64,000 nt of DNA from Micromonospora sp. WMMD812 (GTDB lineage Bacteria > Actinomycetota > Actinomycetes > Mycobacteriales > Micromonosporaceae), in contig NZ_CP114904.1 of NCBI RefSeq assembly GCF_027497215.1, forward strand, positions 5,723,001-5,787,000. The letters run 5' to 3'. Shown piece after piece: positions 16,884 through 24,477 of the stretch; within the stretch, counting starts at the first letter, position 1, and each line of letters opens with the position of its first letter. The notes beneath the pieces were generated by a model, which saw only the letters and a program-made list of their open reading frames with translations, searched no databases and had not been told where the DNA came from. Both the position numbers and the translations under genes were made by a program.

Positions 16884-18536
16884 ATGGGTGACAGGTGGTA
16901 CTCCGAGGCCGTCGTCTACTGCCTCGACATCGACACGTTCGCGGACTCCGACGGCGACGGGGTCGGCGACATTCGAGGGCTGATCGGCCGACTCGACTAT
17001 CTGGCCCGGCTCGGGGTGACCTGCCTGTGGCTGCACCCCGTCCACCCGTCGCCGAACCGCGACGACGGCTACGACGCCACCGACTTCTACAACGTGGACC
17101 CGCGCTTCGGCACCCTCGGCGACTTCGCCGAGCTGCTGCACCAGGCCCGCAACCGGGGAATCCGGGTGATCATCGACCTGGTGGTGAACCACACCTCCGA
17201 CGAGCACCCGTGGTTCCAGTCGGCCCGCTCGTCGCCCGACTCGCCGTACCGGGACTGGTACGTCTGGTCGGAGCAGGAGCCCGAGGACCGTCGGCAGGGC
17301 ATGGTCTTCCCCGGCGAGCAGCACGAGACGTGGAGCTACGACCGCACCGCGAAGGCCTGGTTCTACCACCGCTTCTACCGGTTCCAGCCGGACCTCAACA
17401 TGGCCAATCCGAGGGTCCGCGAAGAGGTCAAGAAGGTCATGTCGTTCTGGCTCCAGCTCGGGGTCTCCGGGTTCCGGATGGACGCGGTGCCGTTCATCAT
17501 CGAGCTGACCGAGCCGGGCAACCCGAACTCGCCGAAGGACTTCGAGTTCCTCACCGAGCTGCGCCAGCACGTGCAGTGGCGCAGCGGCGACGCCGTCCTG
17601 CTGGCGGAGGCGAACGTGGAGCCCGACCAGCTGCCGACCTTCTTCGGCGACAGCGGCGGGTCGGGGAACCGCCTGCACATGCTCTTCGACTTCATGCTCA
17701 ACGGCCGGCTCATGCTCGCGCTGGCGCGGCAGGACCCGGAGCCCGTGATCGAGGCACTGCGGGACACGCCGGCGCTGCCCGTGGGCGGCCAGTGGGCGAC
17801 CTTCCTGCGCAACCACGACGAGATCGACCTGTCGCGGCTCACCGCAGAGCAGCGCAACCAGGTGTACGCGCAGTTCGGCCCGGACGAGGACATGCGTATC
17901 TACGACCGGGGCATCCGGCGACGGCTGGCCCCGATGCTCGGCAACGACCGGCGGCGCGTCGAGCTGGCGTACTCGTTGCAGTTCTCGCTGCGCGGCACGC
18001 CGGTGTTGCGCTACGGCGAGGAGATCGGCATGGGGGAGGACCTGTCGCTGCCCGGCCGGCAGGCGATCCGTACCCCGATGCAGTGGTCGTACCAGGAGAA
18101 TGCCGGCTTCTCCACGGCGGAGCCGGAGAAGCTGGTCCGGCCGGTGCTCGACAAGGGCGAGTTCGGCTACCAGAAGGTCAACGTGACCGCCCAGCGCAGC
18201 GACCCGAAGTCGCTGCTCGGGTGGTTCGAGCGGATGATCCGTACGCTGCGCGAGGCCCCGGAGATCGGCTCCGGCTCGACCAGCCACATCGACCTGCCGA
18301 TGCCGCCCGGGGTGCTCGCCCACCGTGCCGACGGGCCGACCGGGACCATGGTCTTCCTGCACAACCTCGGCACCGAGGACGTGGAGGTCGATCTCAGCAC
18401 GCTGGAGCCGGAGGCGGAGCTGCCGATCGACGTACTGACCGACCGGGGCTACGGCGACGTCGGCAAGCTCAACGCACTGAAGCTCGGCGGGTACGGCTAC
18501 CGCTGGATCCGGCTCCGCCGCGGCCGGGCCCGCTGA
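16884..18536 (+). CDS. GH13 alpha-amylase family enzyme, trehalose-synthase-like
   Basis: This is a cytoplasmic 550-residue (beta/alpha)8 enzyme. GH13 conserved regions are present: DLVVNHTS, GFRMDAVP (Asp200 nucleophile), LLAEANVEP (Glu242 acid/base) and FLRNHDE (Asp312). The AEAN and RNHDE forms match trehalose synthases (maltose-trehalose isomerases) and their paralogs rather than secreted amylases. A C-terminal beta domain follows from about residue 460. It is somewhat shorter than typical TreS, and no maltokinase gene is adjacent, so the exact isomerase or hydrolase activity is uncertain. ATG 16884 is taken as the start. Confidence 0.87.
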   Translation: MGDRWYSEAVVYCLDIDTFADSDGDGVGDIRGLIGRLDYLARLGVTCLWLHPVHPSPNRDDGYDATDFYNVDPRFGTLGDFAELLHQARNRGIRVIIDLVVNHTSDEHPWFQSARSSPDSPYRDWYVWSEQEPEDRRQGMVFPGEQHETWSYDRTAKAWFYHRFYRFQPDLNMANPRVREEVKKVMSFWLQLGVSGFRMDAVPFIIELTEPGNPNSPKDFEFLTELRQHVQWRSGDAVLLAEANVEPDQLPTFFGDSGGSGNRLHMLFDFMLNGRLMLALARQDPEPVIEALRDTPALPVGGQWATFLRNHDEIDLSRLTAEQRNQVYAQFGPDEDMRIYDRGIRRRLAPMLGNDRRRVELAYSLQFSLRGTPVLRYGEEIGMGEDLSLPGRQAIRTPMQWSYQENAGFSTAEPEKLVRPVLDKGEFGYQKVNVTAQRSDPKSLLGWFERMIRTLREAPEIGSGSTSHIDLPMPPGVLAHRADGPTGTMVFLHNLGTEDVEVDLSTLEPEAELPIDVLTDRGYGDVGKLNALKLGGYGYRWIRLRRGRAR

Positions 18537-18694
18537 TCGGAGCGCCCGGCGGCGGGCGTCCGGTGTGGACGTTCACGGCGCCGGCGGACCGGGCCCGACG
18601 GGACCGCTCCGCCGGCCACGGGCGGCGGGTCTGCCGCCCGACGGCGGGCGGGGTTAAGCTCCACCGATCGAGCCCAAGTTACCGGGAGGTAATC

Positions 18695-19453
18695 ATGTCG
18701 GAGGAGCCCCGCGTCGCCATCGTCACCGGAGCCGCACGCGGCATCGGCGCGGCCACCGCTCGCCGGCTCGCCGCCGACGGCATGGCGGTCGCCGTGGTCG
18801 ACATCGAGGAGTCGGCGACGAAGGAGACCGTCGACGCGATCGCCGCCGCCGGTGGCCGCGCGCTCGGCGTGACCGCCGACGTCGCCGACCGGGCCCAGGT
18901 GGAGGCCGCCGTGGAGCGGGTCGCCGCCGAGTTGGGCGCACCGACCGTGCTGGTCAACAACGCCGGCGTGCTCCGGGACAACCTGCTGTTCAAGATGAGC
19001 GACGCCGACTGGGACCTGGTGCTGGGCGTGCACCTGCGCGGCGCGTTCCTGTTCAGCCAGGCCACCCAGAAGCACATGGTCGAGCGGAAGTGGGGCCGGA
19101 TCGTCAACCTCTCCAGCACGTCGGCGCTCGGCAACCGTGGCCAGGCCAACTACTCGGCGGCCAAGGCCGGCCTCCAGGGCTTCACCAAGACCCTCGCCGT
19201 CGAGCTGGGCCCCTTCGGGGTGACCGTGAACGCGGTCGCGCCCGGGTTCATCGTCACCGACATGACGGCGGCCACCGCCGCCCGGATGAAGGTCGACTTC
19301 GAGGCGCTGCAGCAGCACGCCGCCGCCGAGATCCCGGTCCGCCGCACCGGGCGGCCCGAGGACGTCGCGCACACCATCTCGTTCCTGACCAGCGAGGGGG
19401 CGTCCTTCGTCTCCGGCCAGGTCATCTACGTCGCCGGCGGCCCGAAGGACTGA
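18695..19453 (+). CDS. fabG: SDR, 3-oxoacyl-ACP reductase-like
   Basis: This 252-residue classical short-chain dehydrogenase has cofactor motif TGAARGIG (about residues 11-18), NNAG, catalytic Ser in NLSSTSA, Tyr-x-x-x-Lys in YSAAKAG, and C-terminal GQVIYVAGG. It likely reduces 3-oxoacyl thioesters with NADPH. Actinobacteria have many FabG paralogs, so a different substrate is possible. The ATG at 18695 follows a GGGAGGT site. It is a single-gene unit closed by a strong hairpin. Confidence 0.85.
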   Translation: MSEEPRVAIVTGAARGIGAATARRLAADGMAVAVVDIEESATKETVDAIAAAGGRALGVTADVADRAQVEAAVERVAAELGAPTVLVNNAGVLRDNLLFKMSDADWDLVLGVHLRGAFLFSQATQKHMVERKWGRIVNLSSTSALGNRGQANYSAAKAGLQGFTKTLAVELGPFGVTVNAVAPGFIVTDMTAATAARMKVDFEALQQHAAAEIPVRRTGRPEDVAHTISFLTSEGASFVSGQVIYVAGGPKD

Positions 19454-19478
19454 ACCCGGGACGTTCCGCCGGTCGGAG

Positions 19479-19511
19479 AACGGCCACTCCTTTCCGGAAG
19501 GAGTGGCCGTT
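19479..19511. terminator. Bidirectional terminator after the fabG-like gene
   Basis: A perfect 14-bp stem (AACGGCCACTCCTT, 19479-19492, complement 19498-19511) has a five-base loop. It carries A-rich and T-rich ends on both strands and sits between convergent genes. Confidence 0.88.
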
Positions 19512-19581
19512 CCGCGCGCCATGCCCGTGGTTCCGGCGCCGCCGGCGTGGGGTGTTCCGGTGCCGCCGACGCTGGGCGGGG

Positions 19582-19998
19582 TCAGCGGGGGCCGGTGCGG
19601 GTGCGCCAGAGCCAGTAGAGGCCCAGCAGCGGGAGGACCAGCGGGATGTAGCCGTAGCCGCTGCCGAACTGCGACCAGACCGTCTCGTCGGGAAAGAGTT
19701 CCCGGTCGACCACGCTGAGGACGCCCACCGCGACCACCCCCACCAGCTCCGCCGAGCAGCACGCCAGGGCGAGCCGCCGCCCGGCGTGACCGGCCCGGGC
19801 CAGCCCGACCGCGGCCACGATGTAGATCAGTGCGGCGGCCGCCGAGAGCAGGTAGGCCACCGGCGCCTCGTCGAACTTCGTGGCGATCTGCAGCCCGGCC
19901 CGGGAGCTCGCCGCGATCGCGAAGAGGATGTAGACGGCGATCAGCAGCCGACCGGGTCCGGCGTTGGTGGCCCGTCGCGTCGGTGCCGCCTCAACCAC
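19582..19998 (-). CDS. Four-helix integral membrane protein of unknown function
   Basis: This 138-residue protein has four predicted membrane helices (about residues 18-32, 44-66, 75-98 and 115-131). It ends in WLWRTRTGPR. I recognise no domain. It begins with GTG, which overlaps the end of the gene upstream by eight bases, so the two are translationally coupled and probably form a membrane pair. Similar pairs are seen in actinobacterial genomes without an assigned role. Confidence 0.7.
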   Translation of the reverse strand: MVEAAPTRRATNAGPGRLLIAVYILFAIAASSRAGLQIATKFDEAPVAYLLSAAAALIYIVAAVGLARAGHAGRRLALACCSAELVGVVAVGVLSVVDRELFPDETVWSQFGSGYGYIPLVLPLLGLYWLWRTRTGPR

Positions 19999-20386
19999 CG
20001 AGCACCTCCCAGGTCTGCTGGAGCCGCACGACCACCACCGGGGTGACCAGGCAGACCGCGCAGACGATCCCCGAGCCCCAGCGGGTCGGCTCCATCCGGG
20101 CCAGCACGGCCGCCAGGGGCGGCAGGCAGACCAGGGTCACCAGGTAGCCGAAGAAGGCGCCGGGCTCGCCCGGCCGCTCGCCACCGGAGAGGGCGACCAG
20201 CGCCGCCACGGCGAGCGCGAGCAGCGCCAGCTCCAACACGGCCAGGCCGATGAACTGTCCGCGGTCCGGCGGTCGGTTGCGCACCGCGAACACCAGGGCC
20301 CACAGCGCGAGTACGAGCGACAGCACGATCGACGCGGTGGCGAGGACGCCGTCCACCGGCGATCCCGCCGCGGCGGCGCCGGTCAT
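19991..20386 (-). CDS. Four-helix integral membrane protein of unknown function
   Basis: This 131-residue protein has four hydrophobic segments (about residues 12-32, 42-62, 72-92 and 100-122). ATG 20386 begins MTGAAAAGSPVDG. The open frame extends much further upstream, but that part is antisense to the Gfo/Idh gene and has no protein-like character. It is coupled to the membrane protein that follows it. The function is not recognisable. Confidence 0.7.
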   Translation of the reverse strand: MTGAAAAGSPVDGVLATASIVLSLVLALWALVFAVRNRPPDRGQFIGLAVLELALLALAVAALVALSGGERPGEPGAFFGYLVTLVCLPPLAAVLARMEPTRWGSGIVCAVCLVTPVVVVRLQQTWEVLGG

Positions 20387-20590
20387 CGGGGCCACCCGGT
20401 CCTTGGCTCGGTCACCGGCACAGCCTACTAACCGTCGTAGTAACCGCCGCTCCGCCCCGCCCGCCCGGGCCGAGCCCTGCCCGCCCGATGTGACGTGCGG
20501 CCCCGCCGCCCACACCGCCTGGGCTGGGGTACTAGCGTGGATCACGGGATCGCGGCGCCGCCGCGACGGACGACGACGGTGGGAGTTCTC

Positions 20591-21496
20591 GTGCTGCGGT
20601 TCGGCTTGTTCGGCACCGGTCACTGGGCGACGGAGACGCACGCGGCGGCGCTCGACACGCACCCGCGTGCCGAGTTGGCCGGGGTGTGGGGGCGTAACCC
20701 GGAGCGGGCCGCCGCGCTGGCCGAGCGGTACGGCGTACCGGCCTTCGACGACGCCGACGCGCTCATCGACGCGTGTGACGCGGTCGCCGTCGCCCTGCCG
20801 CCGGACATCCAGGCCGACATCGCCGTCCGGGCCGCCACCGCCGGCCGGCACCTGCTGCTGGACAAGCCGCTGGCGCTGACCCTCGCCGACGCCGACCGGG
20901 TCGTCGACGCCGCGCAGGGCTCCGGCGTCGCCTCGGTGGTCTTCTTCACCCAGCGCTACCAGCCGAACGTGACCGCGTTCCTCGCCGCCACCGCCGCGGC
21001 CGGCGGGTGGCAGCACGCCCGGGCGACCATGTTCGCGTCGATCTACCAGCCGGGCAGCCCGTACGCCGACTCGCAGTGGCGCATCCAGCACGGCGCGCTC
21101 TGGGACATCGGCCCGCACGCGCTCTCGATCATCCTGCCGGTGATGGGCCGGGTCACCCAGGTGGCCGCCATGAACGGCCCGAGCGGGATCGTGCACCTGC
21201 TGCTCACCCACGACGGCGGCGTCACCAGCGGCATCTCGCTGACGCTGAACGCGCCGGCCGAGGCGGTGGCCCGCGAGATCGTGTTCTACGGCGAGAACGG
21301 CATCGAGAACGCGCCGGCCCCGCAGACCGGCCCGGCGACCGCCTTCAGTGTGGCGATCGACCAGTTGCTGGAGGAGATCGAGGCGGGCACCCGGGACCAC
21401 CGCTGCGACGTGCGCTTCGGCCGCGAGGTGGTCGCCATCCTGGCCGCCGCCGAGACGGCCCGCACCGAGTCCCGCACCCTCACCGTCCCCGCCTGA
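20591..21496 (+). CDS. Gfo/Idh/MocA-family NAD(P)-dependent oxidoreductase
   Basis: This 301-residue protein has an N-terminal Rossmann domain (RFGLFGTGHWATE), the family's substrate-binding EKP-like motif as LLLDKPLALTLADAD (Asp replaces Glu in DKPL), and a C-terminal sandwich with WDIGPHALSIILPVMG. It probably oxidises or reduces a sugar or cyclitol. GTG 20591 follows GGGAG; other in-frame GTGs lie at 20579 and 20537. TAGCGT at 20533-20538 looks like a -10 element, which would exclude the earliest start. A long palindrome follows the gene. Confidence 0.85.
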   Translation: MLRFGLFGTGHWATETHAAALDTHPRAELAGVWGRNPERAAALAERYGVPAFDDADALIDACDAVAVALPPDIQADIAVRAATAGRHLLLDKPLALTLADADRVVDAAQGSGVASVVFFTQRYQPNVTAFLAATAAAGGWQHARATMFASIYQPGSPYADSQWRIQHGALWDIGPHALSIILPVMGRVTQVAAMNGPSGIVHLLLTHDGGVTSGISLTLNAPAEAVAREIVFYGENGIENAPAPQTGPATAFSVAIDQLLEEIEAGTRDHRCDVRFGREVVAILAAAETARTESRTLTVPA

Positions 21497-21500
21497 CCCA

Positions 21501-21512
21501 CCCCCCCCCCCC
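21501..21512 (+). repeat. Run of 12 cytosines
   Basis: A (C)12 tract lies just after the oxidoreductase stop codon, inside a wider C/G-only stretch (21497-21530). It lies outside any gene. It could be a sequencing weak spot or vary in length between strains. Confidence 0.85.
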
Positions 21513-21534
21513 GCGCCCCCGCGCCCGCGCCTCT

Positions 21535-21599
21535 GCGTTGATCATGAAGTTATTGCCGGTAGCGACGGCGTGTCGCGGCAACAACTTCATGATCAACGC
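21535..21599. repeat. Long palindromic intergenic element (24-bp arms), GATCATGAAGTT type
   Basis: Arms at 21535-21558 and 21576-21599 are complementary over 24 bases with one mismatch (a G-T wobble in RNA) around a 17-base loop. The arm contains GTTGATCATGAAGTT. It follows the Gfo/Idh gene and could end its transcription. It shares the core GATCATGMAGTT with the element at 24394-24464, which suggests a dispersed repeat family. Confidence 0.85.
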
Positions 21600-21664
21600 G
21601 GTTCGGTGCCGCGGTTCGGGGCCGTGGAACGCGGGGTGGCGGGGGTTGGCTGGGTGGAAATGGG

Positions 21665-21694
21665 TTGGGCGTGTTCGGCGGGCGCGGCTAGCCT
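21665..21694 (+). promoter_or_regulatory. Promoter of the erm leader transcript
   Basis: TTGGGC (21665-21670) and TAGCCT (21689-21694) are 18 bases apart. The -10 ends seven bases before the leader-peptide ATG, so the leader would be translated from an almost leaderless message. Confidence 0.5.
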
Positions 21695-21701
21695 GGCGGA
21701 C

Positions 21702-21821
21702 ATGTTCACGCACGCCCTGATCCAGGTGGTCGGCACGCCGGCCGCCCGGGGCCCCCTGCTGGCGTCCCGTCCGCGAGTCCGGCGTCCGGCCCTGGCCGGC
21801 CGGGACGCGACCCGCGACTGA
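21702..21821 (+). CDS. Erm leader peptide (39 residues)
   Basis: This short open frame upstream of erm starts at an ATG seven bases after a TAGCCT box. It encodes a 39-residue peptide beginning MFTHALIQVV and containing RPRVRR at residues 23-28. Arg-X-Arg is the type of sequence at which macrolide-bound ribosomes stall in the RLR class of erm leaders. The codons 21768-21785 overlap the 5' side of a hairpin (21762-21769 with 21801-21808). The peptide itself has no enzyme features. It is supported by position, promoter and RNA pairing, not by homology. Confidence 0.65.
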   Translation: MFTHALIQVVGTPAARGPLLASRPRVRRPALAGRDATRD

Positions 21822-21932
21822 CCGCAGGCGCACACCCGCGCCATCTCCAGGGCCGTCCGAGTCCCGATCCACTCGGACAGGCCCCGCTTCGGGCTGCCTG
21901 TCCGCCCCGTCGCCGAGCGGCGACAGACAGGA
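21762..21932 (+). promoter_or_regulatory. Attenuator region of erm: nested, mutually exclusive hairpins
   Basis: Five pairings can be read. P1 is GCGTCCCG 21762-21769 with 21801-21808. P2 is GTCCGAGT 21855-21862 with 21871-21878. P3 is CGGACAGGC 21874-21882 with 21896-21904, which shares bases with P2. P4 is GTCGCC 21909-21914 with 21919-21924. Extended P4 adds CCTGTC 21897-21902 with GACAGG 21926-21931, covering the erm ribosome-binding site. P3 and extended P4 exclude each other. This is the layout of a drug-induced attenuator. Confidence 0.6.
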
Positions 21933-21941
21933 CGACGACAC

Positions 21942-22739
21942 GTGGCGCCCCGCCGTACCCGAGCAACCGAACGCGACCGGTCCCGTCGCGTACTCTCCCA
22001 GAACTTCCTCGCCGACCCGGCCGCCATCGCCCGGGTCGTCCGGTCGGCCCGACCGGATCCGGACGGCCTCGTCCTGGAGGTCGGCGCCGGCCGTGGCCAA
22101 CTGACCCGCCCGCTCGCCGCCGCGAGCGGTCGGCTGGTCGCGTACGAGGTCGACCCGGCGGCCGCCGCCGAACTGGCCGCGGTCTGTGCCGCGCTGCCCC
22201 ACGTCCGGCACCGGCAGGCCGACTTCCTCACCGCCGAGCCGCCCGGCGAGCCGTTCGCGGTCGCCGGCAACATCCCCTGGTCGTTGACCTCGGCGGTGGT
22301 CCGCTGGTGCCTGGCCGCCCCGGGGTTGCGGGCGGCGACCCTGCTCACCCAACTGGAGTACGCCCGCCGGCGCAGCGGCGACTACGGACGGTGGACCCGG
22401 CTCACCGTGCTGACCTGGCCCGAGTTCTCCTGGCGGCTCGCCGGGCGGGTGCCCCGTACGGCCTTCCGCCCGGTGCCCCGGGTGGACGCGGGCATCCTGC
22501 GGATCGACCGGCGGCCGGAGCCGCTGCTGTCCCGGGCCGCGCTGCCCGCGTACCGGGAGATGGTGGAGCTGGGCTTCGGCGGCGCAGGCGGGTCGCTCGC
22601 GGCCTCGCTGCGGCGGCGGTATCCGTCGGCCCGGCTGTCGGCGGCGCTGCGCGCGACGCGACTGGCTTCGGAGACTCCGGTCGGGTACGTCTGGCCGGAG
22701 CAGTGGCTGGTGCTGTTCCGGCTCCTGCACGCCCGCTGA
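21942..22739 (+). CDS. erm: Erm-type 23S rRNA adenine N6-methyltransferase
   Basis: This 265-residue SAM-dependent enzyme should methylate A2058 of 23S rRNA and protect against macrolides, lincosamides and streptogramin B. Motifs are SQNFLADPA at the start, SAM-binding LEVGAGRGQLT, acidic YEVDP, RQADFL, and catalytic NIPWS (Asn-Ile-Pro-aromatic, with Trp where Tyr/Phe is usual). Basic C-terminal helices follow. KsgA/RsmA is the nearest alternative, but the short Arg-rich N-terminus and the leader/attenuator favour Erm. It begins with GTG after ACAGGAC. It ends at a strong bidirectional terminator. Confidence 0.88.
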   Translation: MAPRRTRATERDRSRRVLSQNFLADPAAIARVVRSARPDPDGLVLEVGAGRGQLTRPLAAASGRLVAYEVDPAAAAELAAVCAALPHVRHRQADFLTAEPPGEPFAVAGNIPWSLTSAVVRWCLAAPGLRAATLLTQLEYARRRSGDYGRWTRLTVLTWPEFSWRLAGRVPRTAFRPVPRVDAGILRIDRRPEPLLSRAALPAYREMVELGFGGAGGSLAASLRRRYPSARLSAALRATRLASETPVGYVWPEQWLVLFRLLHAR

Positions 22740-22797
22740 TCATCCAGGCGCGCATCCCGTCACGTCGGGCGCCGGCGGGCGTCCGGTCCGTCGGGCA

Positions 22798-22830
22798 CCG
22801 GCGCGGGCGGGCACGTCCCGCCCGCGCCGG
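22798..22830. terminator. Bidirectional terminator between erm and the DUF2795 gene
   Basis: A perfect 14-bp GC stem (CCGGCGCGGGCGGG, 22798-22811, complement 22817-22830) has the loop CACGT. It lies directly at the 3' end of the convergent DUF2795 gene. Confidence 0.85.
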
Positions 22831-22831
22831 G

Positions 22832-23023
22832 TCAGGCGAGTGTGCCGAGCGCCTCGTGCAGTTCGGCGGGGTTGTCGAACTGCTCCGCGGGCAGCGACCG
22901 CAACAGCTGCAACATCTCCGTGCTCGCCCCGTTCTCCTGCCCCCAGCGGACCAGGTCCTCACGGGAGACCGGGTAGTCGAGCCCGGCCAGGTACTCCTGC
23001 CACTGCACCCCGGTGACGGTCAT
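22832..23023 (-). CDS. DUF2795 domain protein
   Basis: This 63-residue cytoplasmic protein has a single DUF2795-like helical domain: a hydrophobic/aromatic start (VQWQEYLAGLDYPVSREDLVRW) then NGASTEMLQLLRSLP. Such proteins are common and small in actinobacteria; the family has no established function. It is divergent from the erythromycin-esterase gene, about 95 bases apart. Confidence 0.8.
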   Translation of the reverse strand: MTVTGVQWQEYLAGLDYPVSREDLVRWGQENGASTEMLQLLRSLPAEQFDNPAELHEALGTLA

Positions 23024-23118
23024 GTCCGGCGGCTACCCGTTCCACCCGCCGGCACACCCGGCGTGTCGCGGCCGGCACGCCGACGGTTTGCCCGCCGACC
23101 CGCCGGGTAGCCGCTGGC

Positions 23119-24375
23119 ATGCTGGTTCAGCGGCTCGGCGCGCCGAGCGACTTCGACCCCCTGCTGGAGCGCGTCCGGGACGCCCGGGTGGTGATGATCG
23201 GTGAGTCCACCCACGGCAGCTACGACTACTACCGGCTGCGGGAGCAGCTCACCCGGCGGTTGATCTCGGAGTGCGGGTTCTCGTTCGTGGCGGTCGAGGG
23301 CGACTGGCCGGACTGCGACCGGGTGCACCGGTCGGTGACCGGCGCGCCGGACGGCATCGCGGATCCCCAGGTCGCGCTGGAGCGCTTCGAGCGCTGGCCG
23401 ACCTGGATGTGGGCGAACGCGGAGGTGTCCCGGTTCTGCCGTTGGCTGCGGGCCTGGAACCTGGAGCGTCCGGCGGGGGAGCGGGCCGGCTTCCACGGGC
23501 TGGACGTCTACAGCCTCTGGGAGTCGATGCAGGCGATCTTCGACTACCTGGGCGAGGAGGACCCGGCGTCGCTGGAGGTCGCCCAGGACGCGTACTGCTG
23601 CTTCGAGCCGTACGGCAAGCGGGTCGAGGAGTACGGCGCGGCGAGCCGCTTCGTCTCCGCCCGGTGTGAGGAGGAGGTGGTCCGGCTGCTGGCCCGGACC
23701 CGGGAACAGGCCCTCTCCGACGGCCCGGACCGCTTCTCGGCCTGGCAGAACGCGGAGGTGGTGGCCGGCGCGGAGCGGTACTACCGGGCGATGGTGGCCG
23801 GCGGCCCGGACTCCTGGAACATCCGGGACACCCACATGCAGGACACGCTGGACCGGCTGCTCGACCGGTACGGCCCGGACGCGCGGGGTGTGGTGTGGGC
23901 GCACAACACCCACGTGGGCGACGCGCGGGCCACCGACATGGCCGCCGACGGGATGATCAACATTGGTCAGCTGACCCGGGAACGGCACGGGGCGGACGCG
24001 GTGGCCCTGGTGGGCTTCGGCTGCTACCGCGGGACCGCGGTCGCCGCGCCGCGTTGGGGATCGCCGGCCGAGGCGATGGTGATTCCTCCCGCCCGGCCGG
24101 GATCCATCGAGCGGCGGCTGCACGAGTTGATGCCGGAGCGGGCGGTGCTGGTCTTCGGCGGCGACGACCAGCCGGGGTGGGTCAGCGACACCATCGACCA
24201 CCGGGCGATCGGGGTGGTCTACGACCCGACGTTCGAGTCCTGGGGCAACTACGTGCCGACTCGCCTGGGGGAGCGGTACGACGCGTTCATCTGGTGTGAC
24301 GAGACCACCGCCCTGCACCCCCTGCCGGCCTACTCGACCACCGGCGAGATGGAGACCTACCCGGCGGGCGTGTGA
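23119..24375 (+). CDS. Erythromycin esterase family protein
   Basis: This 418-residue protein has the family's ordered motifs: IGESTHGSYDYY (catalytic-type His), AVEGDWPDCD, FHGLDVYSLWESM, VVWAHNTHVGDARA and GFGCYRGT. It resembles the broad Ere-like/succinoglycan-biosynthesis group. True macrolide lactone hydrolysis is known for EreA/B, but many relatives do something else. Its position 380 bases from erm and next to two efflux systems makes a resistance role worth testing. No signal peptide is visible. The ATG at 23119 lies close to the family start; no strong ribosome-binding site was seen. Confidence 0.85.
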   Translation: MLVQRLGAPSDFDPLLERVRDARVVMIGESTHGSYDYYRLREQLTRRLISECGFSFVAVEGDWPDCDRVHRSVTGAPDGIADPQVALERFERWPTWMWANAEVSRFCRWLRAWNLERPAGERAGFHGLDVYSLWESMQAIFDYLGEEDPASLEVAQDAYCCFEPYGKRVEEYGAASRFVSARCEEEVVRLLARTREQALSDGPDRFSAWQNAEVVAGAERYYRAMVAGGPDSWNIRDTHMQDTLDRLLDRYGPDARGVVWAHNTHVGDARATDMAADGMINIGQLTRERHGADAVALVGFGCYRGTAVAAPRWGSPAEAMVIPPARPGSIERRLHELMPERAVLVFGGDDQPGWVSDTIDHRAIGVVYDPTFESWGNYVPTRLGERYDAFIWCDETTALHPLPAYSTTGEMETYPAGV

Positions 24376-24393
24376 GCCCGCGACCGTCGCCCG

Positions 24394-24464
24394 CGATCAT
24401 GCAGTTGTGGTGCCAGGCTTGTCCGGCTGTGCCGGATTCGTGAGGCACCACAACTGCATGATCG
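24394..24464. repeat. Long palindromic intergenic element (21-bp arms), GATCATGCAGTT type
   Basis: Arms 24394-24414 and 24444-24464 are perfectly complementary over 21 bases, with a 29-base loop. The arm reads CGATCATGCAGTTGTGGTGCC. It lies between convergent genes and can act as a terminator for both. The core GATCATGMAGTT is shared with 21535-21599. Confidence 0.88.
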
Positions 24465-24477
24465 ACGCGGGAGAGGG

